From Symsagittifera roscoffensis (taxonomy: Eukaryota > Xenacoelomorpha > Acoela > Convolutidae), in the NCBI RefSeq assembly GCF_963678635.1, contig NC_087065.1:70356630-70420629 (forward strand): a stretch of DNA of 64,000 nucleotides. Direction: 5' to 3'. The first letter of the stretch is position 1, and each line of letters begins with the position of its first letter. Shown here piece after piece: positions 1-15,100 of this stretch. The notes below the pieces were generated by a model, which saw only the letters and a program-made list of their open reading frames with translations, did no database searches and had not been told where the DNA came from. The translations under genes were made by a program, and so were the position numbers.

Positions 1-12
1 GGCGTGACATAC

Positions 13-102
13 ATTCGAGGTAGACATCTGCTGCATCCTAGAAGTCTTCCTTTTCAGACTAGTCGGCATGGACGCTAGTCCCGACTGCGGATGAGGCTGC
101 AG
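13..102 (-). CDS. CCDC180: CCDC180-like exon 22 (internal; gene continues past window)
   Basis: 30 codons, phase 0, LQPHPQSGLASMPTSLKRKT then SRMQQMSTSN. The acceptor is TTCTCCAG|CTG and the donor CGAAT|GTATGT at the very edge of the window. Further exons must lie beyond position 1. Confidence 0.75.
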
Positions 103-3100
103 CTGGAGAATGAAGTTAATAATTTAAGTATCTTTATTTACCCCCCCCCCTTCGCAAAACGTACCATGGATAGCGAAGAGCAATGAAATTAGTGAATTTT
201 TATTTCAATATTTTAATTGATGTATGTCATGTATTTGGTCACCGAAAACTTATTAAAAATCTCAAGGCAGAAATCAAAGAGGTTACGCTTCCGCTTCTCA
301 ATCAAAAGGTCGTCTGTTCGAGGCCCATCATGATCCTGATCACTACTTGAGGGCGAGGCAACTCGATAAAAAAACGTTGCTTGTAATTTTTAACGAGAGG
401 CACAACATCAGTTTTCAGAAAACTCAGGCAATTTCCTAGCCAGAAAAAAAAACTGGCGTGTAACTCTTAACAGCTTGGGTTCTCCATAATGAGCTCAACA
501 TTTCGTATTTTGCTCCTTTTCCTTGTTGATAAATCGTCTTAAAAATAAACAAAATCTGAAAATTATAAATTCTCTCATGATTGAAACGAAGAATTTGAAA
601 GAAGAATTAATTATCAAGCTGAAGTGCATGTAGGAGTTAGAAGTCATATACCTGTGAGGGGTTCCCAGCAGCTTGGGACTGAGTCACTGGCACCTTCAGA
701 CAGTTTAGATACTCTGCCCTGGCATTGAACGTGTCAAACACTGTCACTAGCCACTCCTTAAACAGCACGTTTTAATCATTTTCAGGGCAGATCTTTAAAA
801 AATTCTCGAGCGAGAGGAATCCGATTTTCGAAAAACTGAAAAAAAAAGTTTCCAACCTTTACCACCAAGTTGAATTTCCGAGCTCTCCCAAAGCACTTGA
901 AAAACATCAAGCCGCAATCAAATTTTCGAAGCAGCAGGCAAATTTTTGAAAAACAAAACCAGCCAAAAATGAGATTTTGAACAACAAAAATGGCGCTAAA
1001 TGATTAAAACTTGATCACATTTATGATGTTTTTTCTTCTTATTTAAACATTGTTTGGAAAGCCAAATTTCATATTTAAAAACATCTGAAAACATTACTTT
1101 AGTAGAATAAGCTGAAAATGTTTCTTGATAAAAATGGAGGAAAGAATAGAAGCTAGCCTGTAGGTCGATCGCAGTGAGGTTCTCTTTATCCGGCGATGGA
1201 TGTTGGATGGCGTTTATTTTCCGATCTATCTTGCTCAGAAGGAGTGCCAGAGTCTGGCTCTGAGTGTTGCTCTCTGATGCCTCCGTCTTAATCTTCACCT
1301 GGGTGTTGGTCAGCCATCGGGACAACTTCTCAATGAAGGTCAAATCTGCCATGTGGTGCTTGAACCTTAAACCACAGAAATGGTCGGCAATTTTGACTTT
1401 TCATCAGAAAAAGAACATTTAAAACATTTTTTTTTAAAAGTACAAAAAGCGAAACAAAATTATAGTTAACATTCACAATTAAGATTCGATTAAAAATTCA
1501 GGTACAAAATCTGGGTCTTTTCTGTTATACGGTCCAAAAATATCAAAACTTTCAGTTGAGCAGGTTTTCATTGGACACTTTTTTCGCTGATATTAATTTC
1601 AACCAGTCAGATTTGAGCATTGTGATCAAACTTTCAAAACAGCAATAAGATCATTTTTAGGCCGTTTAAGAGAGAAAACCCCAAATTCTCTCTCCACGCC
1701 TTCTCGTAAAATACAAAATAAATTAGTACAAACTTGTTAATGTCACAATTTGTATGAACGAAAAAAAGTTCAAAAGTGTTCATTCTCTCATACCGACACG
1801 TTTCAGTACACTGACACATTTCAGAACAAAAATCACAGGTGATTGATTGGTAGGGGGCTGTAATGGTAATGGTGTGCTGACTTGTTTTCGAAGTTGGAGC
1901 AGACTTGGTTAGCCTTGTCCATCCTGCTGCTCTCCATACTCTCCAGATCGGCCATGATCACCCCCTCGGTCTGTTCAATCTGGCCACTCACTCGGTCCAA
2001 CTGGCCCTTGTACTCTCCTATCTCTTCCACACAGAAATTGCCCCCCTCCGAAAACACCCTGGAACAAAACACACACCTTGAAAAATTGACAAACCTCACA
2101 AAACAGCAATAGAGATATAAGATATCACTAGACAGAGGCATTAGTTTACTGAACAAGAGATGTGAAAAGCGTTAAAAACTGGCTTTAATAAGATTTTTCA
2201 GGTTTTAAACAAAAGTTCTCCTTTCAGATTTTTTTTCGCCCAAAAATGGGTACATAATATTGTACGATAATAGCAAAATTATGACAAAACATTGTGAACA
2301 TATACTTTCAAGGTTAAAAATGTATGAAAACTGATTAAGAATCTAAGAGAACAGAGATGCTTTAATTTATTTATTTTAAAAAACTGCTATACACTGTTTT
2401 TTTTTCTCATGGCGTTCATAACAAGTTGTAGAGCTTTTGCAATCCACTTTATAGTTCTGATAAAAGTTTTGATAAAAAACACAGAATGTTTCTGTTCGGG
2501 CTGAGCCAATGAATACATATTTAAATTTTTCTGAAAGTTTCATATAAAACGTTTCAAAAAAATTTGCTTCAGGCAGCGCCGGATTATTCAGTCAAAACAT
2601 TCATTACTTTCCATTGATAATAACATTCTCATTTTTTTTTTACAAATTCTCAGATGGTACGCGTGTGTCTGCACACAAAAGCATCATGACTGACTTGAAT
2701 CCCTTGATGAAGCGACTGTTGGCCTCCCGCAACATCTGGCTCGTGTCGTCCATCTTCTGCCGGAAGCTCCTCAGGTCACTCCGGATCTGGTCCATGTACA
2801 AGCCCTTCTCCTTTTTCAGCTGTGTCTGGATCTCCTGGAAACACAGAGGAAACGTAGCGTTGTGGCGCATCACTAGCGATGGTACCCAGCAATCATATGA
2901 TTGCTGGTTCAAATCGCACGTCCGCTGCAACTTACAACGTTGAGCTCTTGTAAAATAACCAAGGCTTAGTTAACCTTAAATAATTAACCTTCGGGGTAGA
3001 GCTCTGGCTGGTTAACTAAAAAACAATAAACATCATTCCCAAAAGCTTGATGGATGTTGGCCTTAGTTGTTAACTGTATACATGGGCGGTACGGTACGCA

Positions 3101-6100
3101 CGGTATTTTATTCAAGATCTGCAGAATGTTTTTATAGTGCCAACCCTGTAATCAGCAGCGGATTTAGGGGGAGGGCGGGCGGTGGCGGACTATCTCTCTT
3201 CCCTCAGGAATTTGACCCCCTGCCGACCCAAAGGGTCCTCATTTTGTACTTATTTGAGATATCCATTTTTGGTGACGGACCCGAAAATTTTTCTAAAGGA
3301 GTCTTAGGCGCCAATATATACTAATTTTGAGAGGGGAGCGCGCGTCGAAAAAACGCGATTTTTTGGTCAACATTTTTTTCAAAATTTTTTTTTGGTCAAC
3401 ATTTTTTTTTCACGCCTGTTTTTTTTCAAAATTTTTCGAAAGAAGGGGTCTGTTTAGTGCTTTTAGGAGAGCTATGAAAATCAATTTGGTCGACATAGTA
3501 AAAAGGTCGACAAAGCTTTCATTTTTTTAAAATGGCGCATCGGCAGTGACGGTGCCCAGTAATGATATGAATGCGGGTTCATTATAGTCTTTCGAAGCAT
3601 GCAATTACTCTCAGAACCTTTTTTTTTTCATTTTAATAATTGGCATCCAAAATTTTTTAATATAATAATATAGTTAAGAGCATGAAATCAACAACATACT
3701 TTAGTTCTCACATCAAAACCTTGTTTTCGAAAAAAAAACGTGTTTTTTTTGCAGCAAGGTCATCGCCTACCTGTAGTTTCTGAGATTTGGTAGCATTGAC
3801 AAACACGGCTTCCAGAGCCTGAATGGCAGTCTTGAAGTTGTCGTGGAACGAGTCGTGTTTGGAAGACATGTCTACAAACTCTTTCCGCAAGTCGTTGAGA
3901 GTCTGATTCACACCTTTGATGTGTCGGTCTACTCTTTCCGAATGCATCACCAACTCGGCTGAAAACATTAAAAAGGTCAAAGGAAATTAAGTTCTGCTTT
4001 GAAACCCGCAACTAAGTCGTCCCTTGTCTGTTTTCGGTTCCATTGACAAATTGGGGAAAAATATACCGCACAATTGGCTGGTAATGAAATTGGAAGCAAA
4101 GCTTCGAAATAGAGCTATTAAACTCTTTCGTACCAAAAGTGATTCCAAATATCCGATTTTCGTAGCAAATTTAACACATCGGCGATCAAAATCATGTCTG
4201 AATGAGATTAAGAATTAAGTAGAAAATTATGTAAAAAAGAGATGCAACCCGAAAGGCTGATGCCTTTTTGGTATTCTCCCAAGTCGAACTAAATTGTCAA
4301 CGTACAATTTCATGGAATGTATGTTTATAAGTTTTGGCTTAAAAATTAAATTATTATTATTTACAAAAAAAATTGCGAAAATAAAATTATTATTATTTAC
4401 AAAAAAAATGCAAAACAGTAAAATTGGAGCCTTGAGACTACCGAGGAGATAAGCGTCTCCGATTGTCTAGGTTCCATTTGCAAAATACTTTTGTAATTTG
4501 CTCTATTTCTAATTCATACTTAAAAAAACAAGCCGAGTAATTAAAAATTAGCCAAAGAAACGAACTGAACTTAAAAAGAAATCAAAAGTCAAATCGCGAA
4601 AAATCAAAATTGAGAGTAATCAAATTTTAACACTTTTTCCAAGAAAAAAATTTTAAAAAAATATTCAGGACCTACCTAAAAGTACTCACAACGTTCATTT
4701 CTCTTAATAAGAATTCAAACCTAGACCATATATACTTATATGCAAACATGAGTTCAAAATGAACTCAAAAAACACGAACTCAAAATGTCTTCCAAAAAAC
4801 TTTCCGAAATTTGAACTCAAGATGAACTGGAAAATGTGAACTGACCGGCTCTGACATTGTGAATGTCTATCTCGGCCCTCTTGGCCCTGGGTTCATGCAG
4901 GTGCAACTTCAGCTGCAACTCATTCTTCAGCTCGTTCGTCTTGGCGCTCACTATGCTGTTTGCCCTCTGGTCAGACTCCTTGCGCCACTTTTCCAGCTGC
5001 TCCAGGAAGTGATGACGCATCTCGCGCTTCACCTGTTGTTAAAAAAATCAAAGGGCCACTCTCTTAGCAGAAAATCTTGGTGGCAGAAAATTTGGATCTT
5101 TAACTATCAGTCCCCCCCCCCCCTGGTACTTCGAAACAAATCTCCCACTTTTGCAAATGGGGATATTTAAAGAGATGCAAAACTGTTGACCCGATCATAT
5201 CAAATGAATATCAATCATTCAACACAGAGGCCAAGTTGCTCTTCGCATACACAAGCAAAATAATGACCGATAACGCTACTGGGAAAAACTTAATGAGTAA
5301 AACTTTGAGTCTACAAAAATACTTCAGTCACGCACGGCAATTATGAGTCTACATAACTGCTAAGTGACGAAAGCCAATTATGACGCATTAGCAGTACCAG
5401 TCTATTTGAAAAAAAAAATTACCAACTAACATGTCTCAATTTATAGAGGGGACGCATTTTAGCTAGTATACGAAAAGTTTGTATAAAACATCCGATCCTG
5501 CCCAGGCTCAAACCCACTTATTTTGTTGCTGGCTCGTATCAGTGCAAAGTATTGATTGTTCCATTTGATTTTTAACGTCAATGGATTAGTGTTAGGTCTT
5601 AGATAATAAGTGAAATTAAAAGAAAAACTAAAAAAATCAAAGTTTTTTTCGATTTTTTTTAAATCATCGAAATATTAAGAAAAAATTGCGTTCCCACCCA
5701 CACGCCATACAAAGTACAAAGTGATAGATTTTGCTCCGAGTAACAAATCAAATATGGCAAACAAGCTTCCTGGAACCAATTTGGAAAGATTTCTAAGACG
5801 GATTAAATCTCCGCTTACGCGTTAATAGCACGATATTTATCGCGCATTAATTGTCCCAAATTGCCCTAAATGGCAATTTTTAAACCCCATTAGTTAACAA
5901 AAAATAATAATAGATGAAATATCTTTCCAAATTTAAGCTCAGGACAACAATACTTTTTGAATGATAAAAAAAATCCCGTCAAAAATGGCTAGTTAAAAAA
6001 ACGAAAATTGTCCAAAGAAAAAAAACCACCCGAGCACAAATATTCCATTATTTTTGTTACGAAAGTCGAAGCAATAATAGTCCGTGTTAAAATCCTTAGC

Positions 6101-9100
6101 ATTGGCTGTACTTAGTAGTTGGTTATTGATCAAAATGAACACTTTCAAAATGAACTCATTTTATCAACAATATTTGCGACTTAGGTTGAAAAAAAGATAG
6201 TTCATACTATAAAACAAGCATTGCTTGTGTGAACATATTCAATCAAATCTTTTCAGAATTTCTTCCAGATTCATGAATATACAAATCTTGATTGTCTAAA
6301 AACATCCGCCCATATTCGTAACGATCAAAATCTGGCAACCAAAGATATTAATGCACAAATTTGGCTGGCTGAAAACAATTTATTCTCAAAAAATTAATTG
6401 AAAAACTTGTGAAGTCCCCTTAAGTGAATTCCCCACAGTTAAAATAATTATAACTCTCAAAGATAAAAATGATTTTTTATTAATATTTGGTTATAGCTCA
6501 TATCACCATTGACAAAAAATTCAAAATTTCAAAATTTTTATTGGATACGACCAGTTGTCAAAGTTAGGCAAGGATAGCCGGTTGCTGTGCAAGTCGCACA
6601 AAAACTTCCGACCACAAAATTTAAAAAATTAATCATAAAAACAGTTTATACATATTTTTAAATTGTGTTGTTCATTTTTTGATTGTGGTGTGTAGAAAAG
6701 ATCTGAACGAAGTCTTTAGCCTCCAGTGGTCGGAAAAAACATGGTTTACACAGAGGCGAAGCTGCGCTTTGCAAACACTAGTGAGAACATGAAAAAAAAC
6801 AGCTCTATGAAGTGCAAAATTGAAAAGTAGAAAGAAGCCTTGAATTAGTAAAACTTCAACTAGGTATCGGATTGGAATCTACAACCTATTGAGTCCTAGA
6901 AACTATAATTCTCGCGCACTAACCATTCAGCTACGGACTATTAATCACTGACAAACTCTAGTCACAAGTAAAGCAGAGAACAGATACTATGCTATTCAAT
7001 TTTCAATGCTACAGTGAAATTTCTATATAAAAGAACACTTTCAAAACTCGAAAAAATGATTGTACTCGTGGAGTGATTGAAATGATCTTTCAAAAAATGA
7101 CAATCACGACAATTTAAAGAAAACAAGATTAACCGGTTACTGTGCAAGTAGCACAGGATGTTCCGACCAAGTTCATTTAAAAGATAAAAGAAAACGTTTT
7201 TTTTTTTCTTTTTTTTTTTTTCAATTTAGTGCCATGTTTTATGCGTGATATGTTAAGAAAAATAGACGAACGCGGAAAAGTTAATGAATAAAGCTTATTC
7301 AACAATTTATTTTCGTCTCAAAAAATTGACAAAAAGCTAAAAAAAAAAAAGAAAAAAATTTGAAAAATTTTCTTAAATTTGTTGTAAATGTTAAGCACTA
7401 AATCTTCTTCATCTTTTTTGACTTTATTTTTTCAAGTAAGCGCTAAAGGAAGCTCTGAAAACACATTTCTATTTCTTTAAATCAAACTTTCTAATCCAAA
7501 ATAAACAATTTTTATATAGCCTACGTTACTCGATCGAAATTAGACTAAAATTCAAGTTTCAAACCGCTTTTTTTTCTCGACACTGGGACAACTTTTAGAA
7601 CTTTTTTAAGATCTTCCGAATCACGGCAGAAAGAGTTTTATTATGATATATCACTGGAAATTTCTGAGGATTATTTGTGGTACATCATTTTGGGTGGAAA
7701 GCAAAAAACTAATAAAAAAAACACTTGAATACAGAGTTCCTCCCGACTTTCAATAGTCGGAACAATAACACTAGTCTAATTAATGTAATGACACGAACCT
7801 TTTGGAAGTGTGACCTCGGCAGTGCACACGTATTCAAGTGATTCCGTTGAGGATGAACAGTAGTGCCGTCCGCCTCCTCGTCTTCCGGATCCTCATTCGA
7901 GTCCTCGGGAAACTGTTGCTCGTCGGCAGCACCCCCAGTCGTCCCCTTGTCTTTCGCCTCCACAGTCGATTCAGAGATGTCGTCTTCCGTCAGCTCAATT
8001 CCGTCTCCCGAATCACCCAACTTTCCTTTACCTGGAACGAAACTTTGATTTTTTTAGTCAAGTTTCAAAATCATAATCTTGTTTCCATCATATGACAAAG
8101 TCAAGTGTTCTATATTCCTTGAAACATCTATTTAGTTTTAATTCAAATGCCACCAAATAAAGTAAATTTACAACAATTGCACCATGGTTCGCTATACGAG
8201 CTCATTCGCTCAGCAAACAACAACCCTCATTCGCTCAGCAAACAACAACCGCTCAGCAAACGACAACCATCTAATTGTTGCTCGGAAAAAAAATCTTAAA
8301 ATCTTCGATAAAACTGCGCTGAAAAAAAGTGAATGCGATGGTTGAACTTCAATGAATCATTTTTATAATCTGTTGTTTTCAGTATTACCAGACAGAGGCG
8401 GATCTAGGATTTTCTTACAGGACAGGTATGTTCCGAAAAAATTCAAAAATTTTATCGACTGTTTACGTTCATAACTTGATGGCCAGGTAGTTTGGTTGGT
8501 GAAGGGACATCAACTAAATCTGCCCCAGTTATCAGAAACCCAAGTTGACTGACCTTTAGACTTATTTGACTGTTCCAGACTACTCGATGAGTCATCAGGA
8601 GTGTCAATGACCCCGTCTGACCCGGCCACAGATAGGACGAAGAACTGGACTCCAGTTGACATCTGGATGATCTCTTTCACAGTTCTCTTCATCTTCTGTT
8701 CTTTAGTCTCAGTTGACTTGTTAGCCCCATCCACTCCCGCTAGAGCTTTCATCTAAAGTTAAAATTAGAGCTCAATTCAACATCCTCCAACCGAGCGTTC
8801 AATTGTGAAGCGCTGCATGTAAAATGCTGCGTTCTGATTGGCGGAAATTTTCTACTCCGAACTTCCCCCTAAACGGATTGTTAAATTGGTCCAATATTAG
8901 TTATTTTTCCGACTTTCCAAAAAAAAACGGATTTTCTATTTAGCTAATGGAACTCAAATAATGATGATGTTGTATTAGATTAGTCCAGGAATACAAGCAA
9001 TTATATAAAACAAATCAGTTTTCGGAAAAAAATGACACATAAAAAGCCCCGTATTGACCAGGACCGCCATTTCGACAAAACTCTCAGCATTAAGTGCAAA

Positions 9101-12100
9101 AATTCTAATCTGACTGACCAAAAATTCGTAAAAATAGTGATGAAAATAAGATTTTTTGTCCAACTTGAAGGCGTAAAAACAAACATATTCAGCAACAGGG
9201 ACAGCAAAATTTCCTCACAGTATCAACATTAATAGGCGAAATACAACATTGTAAGTATCAATTCTGGTGGTTGATTTTTTAAAAATCTGACTTGTTCGAC
9301 AAAGTTGTGTCCATAACTCTGAAAATTTGATGATTAAACCATTGTTAATTTATAGAACTGAAATATTCGATAAATCATAATAATGAAGAAGATGAATTTT
9401 TTCGAGCCAGAAACAGCTTAAGCAATGTGGAAGACACCTCGTAGTTACAAGTTAAAGTATGATAAGACATAAGAGAATCAACTTGAATTTAATTAAATGC
9501 CGTCGCCAATGACGGTAAGTGATGGTTACGCTAATTTAAGCGATGACCTTGATATTACTAATTAATTACTTAATAACATAATATAGGTACGTCATACATA
9601 GTCACCACTAAAAGTACGAATCAAAGAACAGATCTAGAAATTATGGTGCAAACCACAACTATTTCATCCCTCTACAAATTGAGTATCTTTAATTTTTGCC
9701 CCAGCGACATGATTTGTTATATCAGTCATGATTCCAGCAGAATAAGTTGTCAAACTCGAGACAAAAACTGGTTATGAAAACGTCCGCCGATGACCTAGAA
9801 CTCGCAATAAAAAAACTCAAAGTTTACGCAGAGCGACAACTGGCAAAAATCAAAATTAATTCAAAACTAACTTTGGCAAGTAGCGACCGCTTGCTTCGGT
9901 TTTTTATTCTGTAATTTTTTGACTTTCTAACTGAGTGATTCCGAGAGTCCGTTTTAATTGTTCAAGCAGGTCTAAAAGCGCAGCGGAAGCGTGCTGGGAC
10001 CATATCACAGAAGACGGTAGATCGAAACTAGCTACTGTTAAAGTAGAAACTACAAGTGCAGAAACTCAAACCCAATATACCTCGGAGTTTTTTTTTAAAT
10101 CAAACACTCTGTCTTATCCAAACTTGGAAAAATTAATGCAACCCAACACGAAGTGCAATTTCATTTTGAAAACCAGACAGCAAGAAAAACTTCTGCAGAC
10201 CAACACCAAAAACTGAATAACTTTAAGTATAATATTAAATACACATTTTGATTGAAATCAAATAAAGTTTTACATCCATTATGAGGCTTAAAACTCATAA
10301 AAAATGAACAAACCACCAGAAAATATGCAATCAGAAAGGAAAAGATCTATGGAAATTAATAAAAATGAAACTGAGATTCTGTTTTCATTCTTCGAGCAGG
10401 ATTGCGCAGCGTAAGCGTGCTGGGCCGATAACCCAGAGGTCGGTAGATCAAAACTACCTCCTGCTAAACAAGAAGCTTCATGTGCACTAATTCAAATCCC
10501 ATATACCTTCGGATTCCTTAAACTTAAATACTCTGTCTCATCCAAACGTGGAAAAAATAATGGAATCCAATTTCAATTAAAAAACGAGATAGCAAGAAAA
10601 AATTCTCCAGACCAGCACCAAAAACGGAATATTTGTCAAGTAAATTATTGAATACACACTTTTTTGATTGATATAAAATAAAGTTTTACGTCCATTACGA
10701 GGGCTTAAATCTCATGACGAAAAAAAAAACAAACCACAAAAAAATGCAACCAAGCAGAAAAGATCAATGGAAAAAATATAAAATGAAACTGAGAGTCTGG
10801 TTTAATTCTTCAAGCAGGATCGCGCAGCCGAAGCGTGCAGGGTTTACCCCAGAGGTCGATTTATCGCACCTAACTCCTGCTAAACGAGTATCTTCATGTG
10901 CACAAACTCAAATCCCAAATACCTTCGGATTGCCTAAAATCAAATACTATGTCTCATCCAAACTTAGAAAAATAATGCAGCCCAACACGAAATCAAATTT
11001 CAATTTGAAAACCAGTCAGCAAGAAAAATTTCTGCAGACCAATACCAGAAACTGAACACTTTTTAGGTAAAATATTGGATACACACAATTTTGATTGGAA
11101 CAAAAAAAAACGTTTTACATCCATTATGAAGGCTTAAAACTGATGACAATTGAACAAGCATTAAAAAAAGCAATCAAGCAGAAAAGATCTTTGAAAAAAT
11201 ATAAAAGGAAACTGAGAGTCGGTTTTAATTCGTCAAGCAGGATGGGGAAGCGGAAGCATTCTGGGCCCAGAAACCAGAAATCGGAAGATCGAAACTACCT
11301 CCTGCTCAAAGACTACCGTCATGTGCACAAACTCAAACTCATAAAAATGAAACCTCAAAAAAGCAATCAAGTAAAAGAGGTTTATGAAAAAAATAAACGA
11401 AATGAAACTTAGAGTTCGTTTTGATTGCACAAGCAGGATGGCTCATCGAAAGCGTGCTGGACCTATCAACCAGAAGTCGGTATAACGAAACTACCTCCTG
11501 CTAAAAGAGAATCTTCAAGTGCACAAACTCAAATCCAAGTTACCTTGGGATTTTTTTGTAAATCAAACACTGTCTCATCCAAACTTGAAAAAAAATGCAA
11601 CCCAACACGGAATCCAATTTCAATTTGAAAACCAGATAGGAAGAAAAAATTCTGCAGACCAACACCATAAACTGAATAGTTTAAGTGTTATATTGAATAC
11701 ACACATTTTGATTGAAATCAAATAACGTTTTACATCCATCATGAGGGCTTAAAACTCATGACAATTGAAAAAACATCAAAAAAACATGCAATCAAGAATA
11801 AAATATCTATACACAGCATAAATAAAATGAACCTAAGAGCCCGTTTTGATTGTACAAGCAGGATGGCTAATCGAAAGCGTGCTGGACCTATCAACCAGAA
11901 GTCGGTATATCGAAACTACCTCCTGCTAAAAGAGAATCTTCAAGCTCACAAACTCAAATCCAATATACCTTGGATTTTTTTTTAAATCAAACACTCTGTC
12001 TTATCCAAACTTAGAAAAAATATTGCAACCCAACACGGAATCCAATTTTATTTTAAAACCAGACAGCATGAAAAAATTCTGTGGACCAACACCATAAACT

Positions 12101-15100
12101 GAATGATTTTAATGTAAATATTGAATACACACATTTTTGATTGAAATAAAATAACGTTTTACATCCATTATGAGGGCTTAAAACTCAAGACAAATGAACA
12201 AACCACAAAAAATGCAATCAAGCAGAAAACATCTATGGAAACAATATAGAAGTAAACTGTTTTAATTCTTCAAGCGGGATGGCTCATCGAAAGCTTGCTG
12301 GACCTATCAACCAGAAGTCGGTATATTGAAACTACCTCCTGCCAAAAGAGAATCTTTAAGTGCAAAAACTCAAATCCAAAAGAACTTGAGATTTTTTTAA
12401 ATCAAACACTCTGTCTCGTCCAAACTTGGAAAAAATAATGCGACCAAGCACGAAATCTGATTTCAATTTGAAAACCAGACAGCAAGAAAAACTTCTGCGG
12501 ACAAAAATCAAAATTTCATTAGTTTTAGGTTGAATAAAAACTACACATATTTTTGATTGAAGCAAAATAACGCTTTACATCCATTAGGAAGCAGAAAAGA
12601 TTTATGAAAAAAATAAATAAATGAAAAGAAACTAAGAGTCTGTTTTCATTGAACAAGCACGATGGCGCAGCGAAAGAGTGCTGGGCCAATAACCCAGAAG
12701 GCTGTAGATCCAAACTACCTCATGCTTAAAGAGAATCTCCATGCTCAAAATTTCAAATCGATCATACCTTGAGATTTTTTCAAACAAAACATTCTGTCTC
12801 ATCGAAACTTGGAAAAAAATCGCAATCAAATAGAAAAGATCTATGAAAAAACATGGAATTGAGCTATGAGTCCGATAAATAATTCCGGCAGGATGGAGCA
12901 GCGGAAATGTGCTGAGCTCATTACTCAGAGGTTGTGAGATCGAAACTAACTCCTGTTTAAAGGGAATGTTTATGTGCAAAAACTCAAAACCAATATACCT
13001 TGGGATTTTTTTTACAAACTATTCTGTCTAATTGAAACTTGGAAAAAGTCACCCAGCAAGAATTTTATTTCAATTTAAAAGCCAGACAGCAAGAAAAAGC
13101 TCTCCAGACCATCTGCAGACCAATATCAAACATTAATTAGTTTTTAGGTTAACTATTGGACACACACTTTTTTTGATTGAAATTAAATAAAGTTTAACAT
13201 CCATTATGAAGGCTTAACTCATGACAATTGAAAAAACCTCGAAAAAACATCGCAATCAAGCAGAAAAGATCTATGAAAAAATATATGAAATAAAACTAAG
13301 AGTCCATTTCACTTGTTCAAGTAGGATTGTGCAGCGGAAGCGTGCTGGGCCCGTAACACAGAGGTCAAAATAGCGAAACTACTAAGTGCTAAAAGAGCGT
13401 TTTTTTAATCAAAGTTTTCTGTCTCATCAAAACGTGGAAAAATTAAAGCAACCATACACAATATCTGATTTCAGTTTGAAAGCCAGACAGAAATAAAAAA
13501 TTCTGCAGACAAATATCAAACGTTCATTAATTCTTACGTTAAATATTGAACACACAAATTTTTGATTGTAAAAAAATAACGTTTTACATCTATAATGAAG
13601 AAGAAAAGACCTATGAAAAAAAGAAATGAAACTTAAGAGTCCGTTTTACTCAACAAGCTGGATGCCGCAGCAGAAGCTTGCTAGTCCCGAAACCCAGAGG
13701 TCGGTAGATCGAATCGAAACTACCTCCTGCTGAAAGACAATCTTCTTGTGCAAAAACTCAAATCCAATAAACTTGGCAGCCTTTTTAAGTCAAAACATTC
13801 TTTTTCATCAAAATTTCTAAAGATTGAAGCAACTCAACACGAAATCTAATTTCAATGTGAAAGCCAGACGGCAAGAAAATTTTATACAGACCATCTGCAG
13901 ACCAATATCAAACATTCATTATATCTTAGGTTAACAATTGAACACACATATATTTTTGATTGAAAAAAAATGAGTTATTACATCTATTATGAAGGCTTAA
14001 AACTTATGACAATTGAAGAAAACTAAAATAAAATGAAATCAAGCAGAAAAGACCTATGAAAAAATATGCAAAAAAGTAAGAGTCCGTTTTGAGTGTTCAA
14101 GCAGGATGGCTCAGCGGAGGCGTACTGAGCCCAGAACCCAGTGGTCGGGATATCGAAATTACCTGCTGCTAAAATAGAATCTTGACGTGCAAAAACTCAA
14201 ATTTAAGATTTCTTGGATTTTTTTTTCAAATCAAAGTATTCTTTTTATCAAAACATGCAAAAAATTATTACAGTTTAACACGAAATTTATTTACAATTCG
14301 AATGTCAGACAGCAAGAAAAATTTCCGCTGCCTTATATCAAATATTGAATAATTTTTAGGTAAAATCTTGGATACACGCACTTTTGATTGAAATAAAATA
14401 ATGTTTTGCATCCAACTTAAAGGCTTCAAGCTTATGACTATTGAGCAAACCTAAAAAAATGAATAAAAAACGTGTGAGGCCCATAACGCATAGGTCTGCA
14501 GATCAAAACTAGCACCTGCTTAAACAGAAAATTTCTTTTATAAAAACAAATCAAATACAGCTTGGGAGGTTCTTAAAATCTAAACATTCCGTCTCATCGA
14601 AGCTTGGAGTATTTATTGCAATCTCACAAAAAAAATATTTCAAAATGAAAGCCAGACAGCAAGAAATATTTCTGGGCACCAATATCAAAAATTGAATAGT
14701 TTTCAGGTTAAATATGGAATACACAATTTTCGATTGAAAAAAAAATAGCCAGCCCGCCTCCAATAATAAATTAGCTCGGAAAAAATTAGTTAAAGTTCTT
14801 ATCAAGCATGAAACTTTGAACAATATCAAATTAGGCCATATCGTAAATCGGTTAGAAAAACGTTAGGTTTCAAAGAACTAATCGGTTCCCAAAATTCAAA
14901 GAACGAACAAGTTCCCAAAAAAATGAAGTTTTTCTAATCAAGCTACTCAAGCTATTGAACATTGAAAAAATTTACAATTTTTCAAGAAGCAAAAAAAATG
15001 GGGAACCTTTAGGTTTTCTATAGGAGCTATTCAAGCAATGAAATATTGAATTAATCCAAATGTTTCATCGAACAAATCAGTTCGCAAAAATAGTAAATTT

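Noticed and set aside
9935-12000. Short plus-strand frames recurring in the tRNA-like array
   Set aside because: They read through the tRNA-like cores (for example KRAGP) and flanks, and are by-products of the repeat unit.
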